A DNA stretch of 64,000 nucleotides, taken from positions 93,523,608 through 93,587,607 of the forward strand of contig JAIOJX010000025.1 of the NCBI GenBank assembly GCA_022376925.1. The letters are read 5' to 3'. This stretch comes from Tragulus kanchil (taxonomy: Eukaryota > Chordata > Mammalia > Artiodactyla > Tragulidae). Positions within the stretch are counted from its first letter, which is position 1, and each line of letters starts with the position of its first letter. This document shows positions 33,989 through 45,348 of the stretch, piece after piece. The translations under genes were made by a program, and so were the position numbers. The notes beneath the pieces are model-generated. The model saw only the letters and a program-made list of their open reading frames with translations. It was not told where the DNA came from and searched no databases.

Positions 33989-34545
33989 TTGAAACCATCT
34001 GTTTGAGAGTACATTTTTTATATCTAACAATTCCTACTGGACAAATTTCTAGACAAGACACAGTCTCCAGAAGGAGATAGAAAGTATGTATTTTATGTTA
34101 CTACATCATTCCAAAATTTATTGTTAGGCTTTTGAAAGTAACAGAGGCTGATTTTCTATCCCTGCTTTTCATTATATCTGTATGTTATAATAGGAAGCAA
34201 TTTTGCTATTTCTGGAGCTATTCCTTATCGTATGTAAACTTGACAGTAAATGTGGCAAGAGAAAAGGGCTCAGGCCTAAAGGCACAAGGAAAGTTATAAT
34301 CCTAATTCTTTGTGAAATTTCAAATGTAAGATATGAGGGTGACGTTCAAATGTCACAAATATGATCATCATAACACCCCACCATACACATCTGCCAGCTT
34401 CTTTTTCTGACTGTAATGTGCCTTAAGGATTCAGTTCAGTTTTTTTGAGTCCGTGGATTTTTTTAATCAGAGGTTCTGCCTGTTAAACTCAGGAAATGAA
34501 TCCAAGGAATGAAGTTGATAAGTAAGGATATTTCTCATGGGGACT
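33989..34545. other. Unassigned single-copy sequence
   Basis: No gene or repeat recognised. Confidence 0.5.
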
Positions 34546-36710
34546 TCTGTCATTATCTTAGAATTTGCTCGTTAGATATCTGTACTCTTACTCCTGTTGC
34601 ATGTGATTCAACAGAGTCTAGAAGATGCAACTAAAGATTACATTTGACAGGGAACCAAATTTGAAAAACAGGAAAATTTTAGATTAACACTCAGATTATA
34701 TTACATTATACGTAATAAGCAGTGAAAAATGTCACTCCTATCCTCGTCCCATATACCCAGTTACCTCTGTAACTTTATTCTTTGTGCTTTCAGAACTTCC
34801 TTATGCATCAGCAAGAAAAATAAACATATATTCATATTTCTAATTTTTATATAAAAGGTAATATAACAATGCAGCATGCTGCACCTATCCTTAGATGCTT
34901 TTCTTTTCAAGATTCTAGGGGATTAATTATTCTCTTTTTAAGCTTCATGATAAGGCTACCATTATTTAATTATTTATATTTATTGAAATATAGTTGATTT
35001 ACAAGGTGCTAATTTCTCCTGTATAGCAAAGTGACTCCATTATACAGATATATAATTCCTTTTTTGATATTCTTTTCCATTATGGTTTGTCCCACAAGAT
35101 TGGATATAGTTCCCTGGGCTGTATAGTAGGACCCTGTTTATCCGTTCTTTATGTAATACTGTGCATCTACTAACCCCGAGTTCTCAGTCCATTCCTCCTC
35201 CACTCTCCCCTCGTTGGCAACCAGCAGTCTGTTCTCAATATTTGTGAGTCTGTTTTGTAGATAGGTTCATTTGTGCCGTATTTTAGATCCTACATGTACG
35301 TAATATCATGTGGTACTTGTTTTCTCTTTCCGACTTACTTCACTTGGTATGATCATCTCTAATTGCATCCATGTTGCTGAAAATGGCATTACTTCATTCT
35401 TTTTATGCCTGAGTAGTCTTCCATTGTATGTATGTTCCATATCTTCTTTATCCATTCATCTGTCAGTGGACACTTAGGTTGTTTTCATGTCTTCACTATT
35501 GTGAACAGTGCTGCCATGAACATAGATGTGCTCTTTGAATTATAGTTTTGTCCAGGTATATTCCCTAGAGTGGGATTTCTGGATCACATGATTTTTTGTT
35601 CTATTTTCAGCTATTTGAATAGGATTGTATACAGGGGCTCTGTCATTATCTTAGAATTTGCTCGTTAGATATCTGTACTCTTACTCCTGTTGCATGTGAT
35701 TCAACAGAGTCTAGAAGATGCAACTAAAGATTACATTTGACAGGGAACCAAATTTGAAAAACAGGAAAATTTTAGATTAACACTCAGATTATATTACATT
35801 ATACGTAATAAGCAGTGAAAAATGTCACTCCTATCCTCGTCCCATATACCCAGTTACCTCTGTAACTTTATTCTTTGTGCTTTCAGAACTTCCTTATGCA
35901 TCAGCAAGAAAAATAAACATATATTCATATTTCTAATTTTTATATAAAAGGTAATATAACAATGCAGCATGCTGCACCTATCCTTAGATGCTTTTCTTTT
36001 CAAGATTCTAGGGGATTAATTATTCTCTTTTTAAGCTTCATGATAAGGCTACCATTATTTAATTATTTATATTTATTGAAATATAGTTGATTTACAAGGT
36101 GCTAATTTCTCCTGTATAGCAAAGTGACTCCATTATACAGATATATAATTCCTTTTTTGATATTCTTTTCCATTATGGTTTGTCCCACAAGATTGGATAT
36201 AGTTCCCTGGGCTGTATAGTAGGACCCTGTTTATCCGTTCTTTATGTAATACTGTGCATCTACTAACCCCGAGTTCTCAGTCCATTCCTCCTCCACTCTC
36301 CCCTCGTTGGCAACCAGCAGTCTGTTCTCAATATTTGTGAGTCTGTTTTGTAGATAGGTTCATTTGTGCCGTATTTTAGATCCTACATGTACGTAATATC
36401 ATGTGGTACTTGTTTTCTCTTTCCGACTTACTTCACTTGGTATGATCATCTCTAATTGCATCCATGTTGCTGAAAATGGCATTACTTCATTCTTTTTATG
36501 CCTGAGTAGTCTTCCATTGTATGTATGTTCCATATCTTCTTTATCCATTCATCTGTCAGTGGACACTTAGGTTGTTTTCATGTCTTCACTATTGTGAACA
36601 GTGCTGCCATGAACATAGATGTGCTCTTTGAATTATAGTTTTGTCCAGGTATATTCCCTAGAGTGGGATTTCTGGATCACATGATAGTTCTATTTTCAGC
36701 TTTTGAATAG
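34546..36710. repeat. Direct duplication D11 (34546-35622 and 35639-36710)
   Basis: The period is 1088-1093 bp with a 16-bp linker. At its right end the left copy gains ATTTTTTG where the right copy reads ATAG, and GCTATTTG for GCTTTTG. The linker GATTGTATAC looks like a rough version of the right copy's continuation (CCTCTGTATTG). It carries the 3' part of an L1. Confidence 0.97.
34970..35622 (-). mobile_element. L1 3' region, left copy in D11
   Basis: TATTGAAATATAGTTGATTT, GCAAAGTGACTCCATTATAC, GGACCCTGTTTATCCGTTC and TTTATCCATTCATCTGTCAG are in the order of a ruminant L1 3'UTR and ORF2 end on the minus strand. It is cut at the duplication junction. Confidence 0.85.
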
Positions 36711-37145
36711 CCTCTGTATTGTTTTCATAATAATTGCACCTACTTACATTCCTACCAGTAAAGTAGGAGGATTCCTTTTTCTCCACACCATCTCCAACAT
36801 TTGTAGATTGTAAGCTTTTTAATGATGGTTATTTTGACTAGTGTGAGGTGATACTTCACTATAGTTTCAATCTGCATTTCTCTGATAATTAGTAATGTTG
36901 GACATCTTTTGGTGTAACTACTGGCCATCTGAGTGTCTTCTTTAGAGAAGTGTTTATTTAGGTCTATTGCTCATTTTTTGATTGGGTTGTCCAGTGTGTT
37001 GTTGACTTGTATGAACTGTTTGTATATTTTGGGAAGTAAGTCCTCATCGGTTCATCATTTGCAAATATTTTCTTCCATGCCATAAGTTCTCTTTTCATTT
37101 TGTTTATGGTTTTCTTTACTGTCATAATGTATTTAGTTAGTGCCC
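36062..37145 (-). mobile_element. Ruminant L1 3'UTR and ORF2 end
   Basis: This starts with the same 3' end as 34970 and continues past the junction through GTGAGGTGATACTTCACTAT, CATTTCTCTGATAATTAGTA, TTTTTTGATTGGGTTGTCCA and CATTTTGTTTATGGTTTTCT. A 64-codon minus-strand frame (36964-37158) is a residual ORF2 piece. No intact endonuclease or reverse transcriptase is present. Confidence 0.85.
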
Positions 37146-37685
37146 TACTGATTAACATTTAGGTTATCTCCAATCTTTGGTTTTCACAAACATTTTACAT
37201 AATCCTGCATTTTTTGAATATGTGCAAGTATATGTTAAAAATACATGGCTATATACAGAAACCCTGGCACAGAGTATTGCAATAATAATTTATATAATCT
37301 CCAAATTGGCCTCAATGTAGCCTGTAACATTGTACACATTTTGTTATCAAATGTTCATATTTGCAATAATCTAATAAATGGAAAAAAGTATTCATTTTTA
37401 AAATTTGCATTTCTTTTACTATGAGTAAATGAAATGGAGCATATTTTCATACACTTAAAAGTGTCTTGTATTTATTTTCCTGTAAATCCTGTCTTTATAT
37501 CTTTTGTCTGTTTTTATTGGATTTTTGTCCTTTTTCTAGAATTTTTGTATATATTAGAGAAATTAACCCTCTGCATTATGAATTGCATACATTTTACTTC
37601 TGTCAACTTTTGCCTTTTGAGTCTGCACATGATGTTTTCTTATACATATTTATTTTTATGTAGTTAATTTTCTAAACCTTTTACC
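37146..37685 (-). mobile_element. Second, older L1M ORF2 fragment
   Basis: ACATTTAGGTTATCTCCAAT, CATTTCTTTTACTATGAGTA, GAATTTTTGTATATATTAGA and TTTATTTTTATGTAGTTAAT match the minus strand of an old L1 in order. The element directly follows the younger L1, so the younger one probably inserted into it. Confidence 0.65.
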
Positions 37686-37828
37686 TCATGGGTCTAAACG
37701 GTGAATCATATTAATAGAAAGATCCTCCTTTCTCCAGGGTAACAAAGTATGTTTTCTATACATAATCACATTTGTTATATATTTTCAGCACAGCTACATG
37801 TCAAATAGCACAAAAGGTCAAATTAGAA

Positions 37829-38040
37829 GTATGTGCTCAGTTGCTTTAGTTGTGTCTGACTCTTTGTGACCCTATGGACTAAGGCCTACCAGACTCCTCT
37901 GCTCATGGGATTCTCTAGGCAAGAAAAGTGGGTTGAATTGCCATTTCCTCCTCTAAGAGATCTTCTCAACCCAGGGATTGAACCAGAATCTCTTGTGTCT
38001 TCTGTATTGCAAACTGATGCCTTACCACTGAGCCACAGGG
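37829..38040 (-). mobile_element. Bov-tA SINE, left member of inverted pair (copy at 38914-39124)
   Basis: CTCAGTTGCTTTAGTTGTGT, CTAGGCAAGAAAAGTGGGTT and CCTTACCACTGAGCCACAGG show the body and the tRNA head, with the head at the right. Confidence 0.85.
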
Positions 38041-38060
38041 GTACAATATGAAAAAGAGCC

Positions 38061-38275
38061 TTCACAATAGGTGGTGCTAATGGTAAAGAACCTGCTTGCC
38101 AATGCAGGAGACATAAGAGATGCAGGTTTGATCCCTGGGTTGGGAAGATGCTCTGGAGAAGGAAATAGCTACCCATTCCAGCATTCTTGCTTTGGAGAAT
38201 CCCATGGAAAGAGGAGCCTAGAGGGCTGTAGTCCAACGGGTCACAAAGAGTCAGACAAAACTGAAGTGACTAAGC
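38061..38275 (+). mobile_element. Bov-tA SINE, right member of inverted pair (copy at 39144-39359)
   Basis: GGTAAAGAACCTGCTTGCCA, GGTTTGATCCCTGGGTTGG and GTCACAAAGAGTCAGACAAA show head and body on the plus strand. Its head faces the head of the left element across about 20 bp. Confidence 0.85.
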
Positions 38276-38770
38276 CTGCAGAATGTGTGCTCTATAAAGA
38301 ACTGTGCCTGGTCTCCTTTCTTTTCAAAATCCAGTTTTATTCATAAGTCAGTGTTATCTAACAGTATATATAGACACAAAAGAGTAGAATATAAACCCTT
38401 GCACATACTAATAGCATTCAAGGAAATTTTGATAATTTCATGATTTATGGAATAAAAGTGCTGGTACCAAAATTAATATCCTGAAGTTCAGGTAACAATT
38501 TTCATAGTAAAATACAAAAGAGAAAAATCAATAATGAAATTATTTAGCTCATTATCCTACCTTCATCCTACCTTGAAGATTTATCAGCTTCCTATTAATT
38601 TTAGAGTTTCCAGTTACTGGGTGTTTTCACAGAAGAGTACTATTTCCTTTAAGTTTTTCTGTTTGTTTTTAGTGTAGGCTAGAAATATTCAAGACATTAG
38701 GGCTCATACCTCTCTAAGCAGCTATTTACTGGAGCTAGACTCTACCAATATTGGTTACTTTTGTGAATCT
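38276..38770. other. Unassigned sequence inside D12
   Basis: No gene or repeat recognised. It is repeated at 39360-39855. Confidence 0.5.
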
Positions 38771-38913
38771 TCATGGGTCTAAACGGTGAATCATATTAAT
38801 AGAAAGATCCTCCTTTCTCCAGGGTAACAAAGTATGTTTTCTATACATAATCACATTTGTTATATATTTTCAGCACAGCTACATGTCAAATAGCACAAAA
38901 GGTCAAATTAGAA

Positions 38914-39359
38914 GTATGTGCTCAGTTGCTTTAGTTGTGTCTGACTCTTTGTGACCCTATGGACTAAGGCCTACCAGACTCCTCTGCTCATGGGATTCTC
39001 TAGGCAAGAAAAGTGGGTTGAATTGCCATTTCCTCCTCTAAGAGATCTTCTCAACCCAGGGATTGAACCAGAATCTCTTGTGTCTTCTGTATTGCAAACT
39101 GATGCCTTACCACTGAGCCACAGGGTACAATATGAAAAAGAGCCTTCACAATAGGTGGTGCTAATGGTAAAGAACCTGCTTGCCAATGCAGGAGACATAA
39201 GAGATGCAGGTTTGATCCCTGGGTTGGGAAGATGCTCTGGAGAAGGAAATAGCTACCCATTCCAGCATTCTTGCTTTGGAGAATCCCATGGAAAGAGGAG
39301 CCTAGAGGGCTGTAGTCCAACGGGTCACAAAGAGTCAGACAAAACTGAAGTGACTAAGC
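38914..39359. mobile_element. Second copy of the inverted Bov-tA pair (D12)
   Basis: A minus element (38914-39124) and a plus element (39144-39359), carried by D12 and not independent insertions. Confidence 0.85.
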
Positions 39360-39889
39360 CTGCAGAATGTGTGCTCTATAAAGAACTGTGCCTGGTCTCC
39401 TTTCTTTTCAAAATCCAGTTTTATTCATAAGTCAGTGTTATCTAACAGTATATATAGACACAAAAGAGTAGAATATAAACCCTTGCACATACTAATAGCA
39501 TTCAAGGAAATTTTGATAATTTCATGATTTATGGAATAAAAGTGCTGGTACCAAAATTAATATCCTGAAGTTCAGGTAACAATTTTCATAGTAAAATACA
39601 AAAGAGAAAAATCAATAATGAAATTATTTAGCTCATTATCCTACCTTCATCCTACCTTGAAGATTTATCAGCTTCCTATTAATTTTAGAGTTTCCAGTTA
39701 CTGGGTGTTTTCACAGAAGAGTACTATTTCCTTTAAGTTTTTCTGTTTGTTTTTAGTGTAGGCTAGAAATATTCAAGACATTAGGGCTCATACCTCTCTA
39801 AGCAGCTATTTACTGGAGCTAGACTCTACCAATATTGGTTACTTTTGTGAATCTTACACAATTTGCAATCATTGTCATTTTTAAACAGC

Positions 39890-39962
39890 CGTACATAGAG
39901 ACTGGCACATTATTAGAGCTTCATAAATATCTGTGGAATGACTAAGTGAGCGAGTGAGTGAA
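39890..39962 (+). mobile_element. MIR/L2 3'-end fragment
   Basis: GAGACTGGCACATTATTAGA, GCTTCATAAATATCTGTGG and AATGACTAAGTGAGCGAGTG follow the typical end of these elements. Confidence 0.6.
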
Positions 39963-40002
39963 AAATTAATAAACATTTAATTTTTCCCTTCTTTTTCCTT
40001 AG

Positions 40003-40071
40003 ATATCAATTCAAACTTGCTGCTTTCACAGTTTCAAGTGAAGAAGAAACCTTCAAAACATGTCTTCATAG
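40003..40071 (+). other. Candidate 69-bp exon (unconfirmed)
   Basis: A strong pyrimidine tract ending CCCTTCTTTTTCCTTAG (AG at 40001-40002) precedes 69 bases and a donor-like ATAG/GTAGGA (GT at 40072-40073). The length is a multiple of three. The first frame has a stop; the second (YQFKLAAFTVSSEEET...) and third (INSNLLLSQFQVKKKP...) are open throughout, so the frame is not decided. I do not recognise either peptide. It is single-copy and lies between duplications. It could equally be chance splice-like sequence in an intron. Confidence 0.25.
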
Positions 40072-40519
40072 GTAGGAAGAAAAGTCAGGTATTATTTAAT
40101 CTTACTTTCCAAACATATTAAATGATTTGTCTAACGCCCCAGAGTTATCAAAGACTTAAAGAAAAAATTCAGCTGTTACCAGTATGCTTAAATGTTTCCC
40201 CAATTAATTATCCTGAGAAGTTTAAATTGTGTCTCTTTTTAGTCATGGGCTAGATTTGTTGTCAGTCATAGAAATTTAGAGGTAGAATAATTTTTATTAT
40301 AAACTTGAGCTGGAAGGAAACCAGTGAAGCTGGGCTAGATCTTAGATACTCATTTCTGTGTCAGGAACAGAACTGAAAAAATATCAACACTGAACATTTC
40401 TTCTCTAATACTTGGGCCCACATATTTTTTTTCAACCTAATTTGAGTTTCTCCCCTTCTATAACTAAAAAGTTTTCCTGGTTAGTTTGACTGCTCCATGC
40501 AATACAAAATGATGAGTTT

Positions 40520-40663
40520 TGGGAATTACACAAGACTAGGTCTGAAATCCAGATCCCATCACTGTTCTTAAGTGTGATAGGAACAACTACCCTAATCTGT
40601 TTGAGAGATATTAATACCTGCTTCACAGTTGTTGAGAAGGTTAAGTGATATAATACATGTCAA
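40520..40663 (-). mobile_element. MIR SINE, part 1 (interrupted by S3)
   Basis: GGTCTGAAATCCAGATCCCA, AGAGATATTAATACCTGCTT and GAAGGTTAAGTGATATAATA run along the reverse MIR. It continues after the inserted SINE as GCTGGCACATTCTAGGCACA. Confidence 0.65.
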
Positions 40664-40676
40664 AAATCTAGCATAG

Positions 40677-40950
40677 GGCTTCCCTGGTGGTTCAGTGGGT
40701 AAAGAGTCCACCTTGCAGTGCAAGGGGCACTGGTTCGATCCCTGGCCCAGGAAGATCCCACACGCCAAGGAACAGCTGGGCCGGTGTGTCCAATTATGAG
40801 TCAGTGCTCTGGAGCACATGTGCCCAGAGCCAGTACTCTGGGAAGAGAGAGGCCACTGTGATGGGAGGCCCATACATGCCAAAGAATAAAGATGGATGAA
40901 AAAAAAACAAAAACAAAAAAATGATGACTTAGAAGCAAAAAGAAAAAAAG
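40677..40950 (+). mobile_element. SINE S3, short form of the unrecognised family
   Basis: The head is GGCTTCCCTGGTGGTTCAGT with B-box GGTTCGATCC. The body has GGCCGGTGTGTCCAATTATG, CTCTGGAGCACATGTGCCCA and GAGGCCACTGTGATGGGAGG. After AGATGGATG an A-rich tail follows, without the G/C-rich extension of the long form. The perfect 13-bp target-site duplication AAATCTAGCATAG is at 40664-40676 and 40951-40963. It is inserted in a MIR. Confidence 0.9.
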
Positions 40951-41000
40951 AAATCTAGCATAGTGCTGGCACATTCTAGGCACATCTGCTATTAAATCCC
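40951..41000 (-). mobile_element. MIR SINE, part 2
   Basis: TAGTGCTGGCACATTCTAGG and CACATCTGCTATTAAATCCC complete the MIR interrupted by S3. A copy is near 42087-42135. Confidence 0.6.
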
Positions 41001-41847
41001 TTCCTTATTCTTTTGTTGAGTATGAAACAAATGTAGTATTTAATCCATTTGCATTTGTTTGCCTCTCACTTGTTATTGGAGCTTCTCTTACTTGTGAGCA
41101 TTATTTCTCAGCTTACTGGAAGCTCCCACTTTTCAAGGGCAGAAACCACAGCACTCACATTGAACCATAAGATTTCTGAAGATAAGGTTTGTAATTTTTC
41201 TCAAAGAAAGGATGCGGCTTGTAGTACTATCAGTTGGTGAGTCTTGTCCTGTGCAAAACTCTTCTTTGACAGTAGCTCCTATGAGGGCTGTGTTAAGAAG
41301 GATTCTGAAGTTAATTGGAAAGATTCTCTGGTACACTATTGCCATTGGCACAAAGGATAAAGGTGAAGATGTTGCTCTGATCGTGAATAAGTCATCCTTG
41401 CCATGGATGCATGGGGGAAGGCCGTTATGCTAAGTTTATCTTTGAAGTCCTGTCCTTGCACCAGTAGTTAATGGAGTTCTTCATATGCAGTAGAGCTTCA
41501 GTCTGTATTTCTCGAGTGAATGGGTAAATAATGTATAAAACAAAAAGTATGTGCCTGAAAGTGATGAATCAATAAGAAAACACTAGAAAAAAGTGAATAT
41601 AGATGCTTTAAAGCCATTGTCTACTAAATGGATTAGAAAAATTCAAGGGTTTTAAAGAGAAAGGAATACATGTGAAGTTTCCTTGCTGGCCTGGGAACTC
41701 CCTCATCTCGAACACAACATTAAATAATGCATTGCATAAAATGCCCTATGTGTGTGGCATTAATTCCTCCCACTATGATGCTGCATCTGTTATGTCCATT
41801 GAAAATACCTCTAGGCACATTTTCTCTATAGTAATCCTTCCAGGATA
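41001..41847. other. Unassigned sequence inside D13
   Basis: Overlapping 60-107-codon open frames lie on both strands (41049-41433). They repeat in the second copy, so their apparent conservation comes from duplication and not selection. No domain seen. Confidence 0.45.
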
Positions 41848-42087
41848 CTTGCAGTGCAAGGCACTGGTTCGATCCCTGGCCCAGGAAGATCCCACACGCC
41901 AAGGAACAGCTGGGCCGGTGTGTCCAATTATGAGTCAGTGCTCTGGAGCACATGTGCCCAGAGCCAGTACTCTGGGAAGAGAGAGGCCACTGTGATGGGA
42001 GGCCCATACATGCCAAAGAATAAAGATGGATGAAAAAAAAACAAAAACAAAAAAATGATGACTTAGAAGCAAAAAGAAAAAAAGAAA
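41848..42087 (+). mobile_element. SINE S3, truncated second copy in D13
   Basis: This begins at CTTGCAGTGCAAGG, lacking the first 35 bases of the head because the duplication starts there. It is not an independent 5' truncation. Confidence 0.85.
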
Positions 42088-43167
42088 TCTAGCATAGTGC
42101 TGGCACATTCTAGGCACATCTGCTATTAAATCCCTTCCTTATTCTTTTGTTGAGTATGAAACAAATGTAGTATTTAATCCATTTGCATTTGTTTGCCTCT
42201 CTCTTTGTTATTGGAGCTTCTCTTACTTGTGAGCATTATTTCTCAGCTTACTGGAAGCTCCCACTTTTCAAGGGCAGAAACCACAGCACTCACATTGAAC
42301 CATAAGATTTCTGAAGATAAGGTTTGTAATTTTTCTCAAAGAAAGGATGCGGCTTGTAGTACTATCAGTTGGTGAGTCTTGTCCTGTGCAAAACTCTTCT
42401 TTGACAGTAGCTCCTATGAGGGCTGTGTTAAGAAGGATTCTGAAGTTAATTGGAAAGATTCTCTGGTACACTATTGCCATTGGCACAAAGGATAAAGGTG
42501 AAGATGTTGCTCTGATCGTGAATAAGTCATCCTTGCCATGGATGCATGGGGGAAGGCCGTTATGCTAAGTTTATCTTTGAAGTCCTGTCCTTGCACCAGT
42601 AGTTAATGGAGTTCTTCATATGCAGTAGAGCTTCAGTCTGTATTTCTCGAGTGAATGGGTAAATAATGTATAAAACAAAAAGTATGTGCCTGAAAGTGAT
42701 GAATCAATAAGAAAACACTAGAAAAAAGTGAATATAGATGCTTTAAAGCCATTGTCTACTAAATGGATTAGAAAAATTCAAGGGTTTTAAAGAGAAAGGA
42801 ATACATGTGAAGTTTCCTTGCTGGCCTGGGAACTCCCTCTTCTCGGAACACAACATTAAATAATGCATTGCATAAAATGCCCTATGTGTGTGGCATTAAT
42901 TCCTCCCACTATGATGCTGATCACTTCTGTTTGTTATGTCCAAGTTGAAATAGTACCTCTAGGCACATTTTCTCTATAGTAATCCTTCCAGGATACTCTC
43001 AACTACATCTCCTGGTACTACTTTAGTGATGGGATAATGTGTGGGGATGTAATTGGGCCATGTAAAATTTAATGACTCTCTAGAAGTGTTCTCCTAAATG
43101 AGCTATTCAGATCAGCCAATTAAGGAAGACTGGGTGGATGTTTGTTATTGAGAAGACTCTTTGTGTA

Positions 43168-43267
43168 AATAGGGAGAAAGGAAATGGGGGGCAGTATCAG
43201 AAAGGATTCCATAAATAGAGAGAAAGGAAACGGGGGGGAGGGGGGGGCAGTATCAGAGAAGATTCCT
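43168..43267. repeat. G-rich tandem repeat, two diverged units (copy at 44369-44468)
   Basis: AAATAGGGAGAAAGGAAATG with GCAGTATCAGAAAGGATTCC recurs about 45 bp later as AAATAGAGAGAAAGGAAACG with GCAGTATCAGAGAAGATTCC. The second unit is expanded by GGGGGGGAGGGGGGGG. The G-runs are of the kind that can form quadruplex structures. Confidence 0.75.
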
Positions 43268-43738
43268 TTGTTCTCTTCTTGAATAGAACTTTGCTGTGTC
43301 ACAATATGGATTTTTCTAGATATTTGGCACACTGAGGTTATCCAATGTAAAGAGTCTTTTTTTAAGTTGTCCTAGTGGGTGGCTTATATGAGTAGATTAG
43401 AATAAATGTGGAAAATCTTTACATGATGTTCTCTCTCTCTTTCTCCTTTCACTGTGGTACAGCCAAGAATGATGGTATACTGTTTGTGTGCCTGGGGACT
43501 TAACTTTCTGATACAACTGTTTCAGGCTAGAGTTTTGAAATTAAACTTCTATACATGTGTTGATTATCACAAAAGTACCATCTATAGGTTGAAAACAAAT
43601 AACATGTATACTTGTGATTCTTTATTCTTTCAGGATTATACTTTTAAGGAGTCTATAGTCCAATTAACATGATCAGGGAAAACTTGGTTTTTGAAGTCAC
43701 TTATATCCCTTTCAGGATTAAAACTTTAAACCTCAAAA
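43268..43738. other. Unassigned sequence inside D14
   Basis: A CTCTCTCTCTTT pyrimidine run is followed by a 72-codon open frame (43454-43672, repeated at 44655-44873). Nothing recognised. Confidence 0.45.
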
Positions 43739-45084
43739 CATGGATGCATGGGGAAGGCCGTTATGCTAAGTTTATCTTTGAAGTCCTGTCCTTGCACCAG
43801 TAGTTAATGGAGTTCTTCATATGCAGTAGAGCTTCAGTCTGTATTTCTCGAGTGAATGGGTAAATAATGTATAAAACAAAAAGTATGTGCCTGAAAGTGA
43901 TGAATCAATAAGAAAACACTAGAAAAAAGTGAATATAGATGCTTTAAAGCCATTGTCTACTAAATGGATTAGAAAAATTCAAGGGTTTTAAAGAGAAAGG
44001 AATACATGTGAAGTTTCCTTGCTGGCCTGGGAACTCCCTCTTCTCGGAACACAACATTAAATAATGCATTGCATAAAATGCCCTATGTGTGTGGCATTAA
44101 TTCCTCCCACTATGATGCTGATCACTTCTGTTTGTTATGTCCAAGTTGAAATAGTACCTCTAGGCACATTTTCTCTATAGTAATCCTTCCAGGATACTCT
44201 CAACTACATCTCCTGGTACTACTTTAGTGATGGGATAATGTGTGGGGATGTAATTGGGCCATGTAAAATTTAATGACTCTCTAGAAGTGTTCTCCTAAAT
44301 GAGCTATTCAGATCAGCCAATTAAGGAAGACTGGGTGGATGTTTGTTATTGAGAAGACTCTTTGTGTAAATAGGGAGAAAGGAAATGGGGGGCAGTATCA
44401 GAAAGGATTCCATAAATAGAGAGAAAGGAAACGGGGGGGAGGGGGGGGCAGTATCAGAGAAGATTCCTTTGTTCTCTTCTTGAATAGAACTTTGCTGTGT
44501 CACAATATGGATTTTTCTAGATATTTGGCACACTGAGGTTATCCAATGTAAAGAGTCTTTTTTTAAGTTGTCCTAGTGGGTGGCTTATATGAGTAGATTA
44601 GAATAAATGTGGAAAATCTTTACATGATGTTCTCTCTCTCTTTCTCCTTTCACTGTGGTACAGCCAAGAATGATGGTATACTGTTTGTGTGCCTGGGGAC
44701 TTAACTTTCTGATACAACTGTTTCAGGCTAGAGTTTTGAAATTAAACTTCTATACATGTGTTGATTATCACAAAAGTACCATCTATAGGTTGAAAACAAA
44801 TAACATGTATACTTGTGATTCTTTATTCTTTCAGGATTATACTTTTAAGGAGTCTATAGTCCAATTAACATGATCAGGGAAAACTTGGTTTTTGAAGTCA
44901 CTTATATCGAAACACAGCTTGTTACTGGCAAAGCAGGATTGGAAATCCACATATCCTAACACCTGACAAAACTCAGTTTAGACTGTCTCTCTACCTATTA
45001 CTCTGTGTGGACTTCCTCAATGCTTTTCTGAACCTGTTTCTTTATGTGTCATTACAAATGATAAAAACATTGACCATATTTCAA

Positions 45085-45190
45085 GATGCTACATAACTTA
45101 ACAGTGTTATGTTAAATGCTTATTTTTGTGCCTAACACAAATCAATCACTCAACAAATAATGGTAGCTATTGTGATTTTATCATTGTTAT
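45085..45190 (-). mobile_element. MIR SINE fragment
   Basis: GTGCCTAACACAAATCAATC then ACTCAACAAATAATGGTAGC fits the reverse MIR end. It is diverged. Confidence 0.4.
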
Positions 45191-45348
45191 TCTCTGTCTA
45201 GTAAGAGTAAAATGTTAGCAGTTGTATAGGATTTTTCTTTCAGGATTATATTTTGAAGCAATAATTAACATTTTCAAAGTTAGGTAAGAGTCATAAAAAT
45301 GTTATGGTAGCCAGCCTCCAGGATGCTCCCGAATGAACCCAGCCTATT

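Larger units (their letters stand above)
37686..39855. repeat. Direct duplication D12 (37686-38770 and 38771-39855)
   Basis: The period is 1084-1085 bp, with no linker. The only difference I see is CAGGGGTAC against CAGGGTAC. The unit contains a head-to-head pair of Bov-tA SINEs. Confidence 0.97.
40712..42997. repeat. Direct duplication D13 (40712-41849 and 41848-42997)
   Basis: The period is 1136-1148 bp. The left copy's last 100 bases are damaged (GATGCTGCATCTG where the right copy reads GATGCTGATCACTTCTG; GTCCATTG for GTCCAAGTTG). The right copy starts inside SINE S3 with GGGG reduced to G. There is no linker. Confidence 0.97.
42537..44908. repeat. Direct duplication D14 (42537-43707 and 43739-44908)
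   Basis: The period is 1201-1202 bp, the longest in the window, with a 31-bp linker (43708-43738). One visible difference is GCATGGGGGAAGG against GCATGGGGAAGG. Overlap with D13 makes 42537-42997 triplicate (also about 41402-41849 and 43739-44199). Confidence 0.97.

Noticed and set aside
37829..38275. A microRNA hairpin from the inverted SINE pair
   Set aside because: The arms are two separate SINE insertions with many mismatches; the structure alone does not support a microRNA.
41212..41433. 73-codon frame as a processed pseudogene
   Set aside because: No recognisable parent protein, no poly-A tail and no target-site duplication around it; the repeat at 42347 is from D13.
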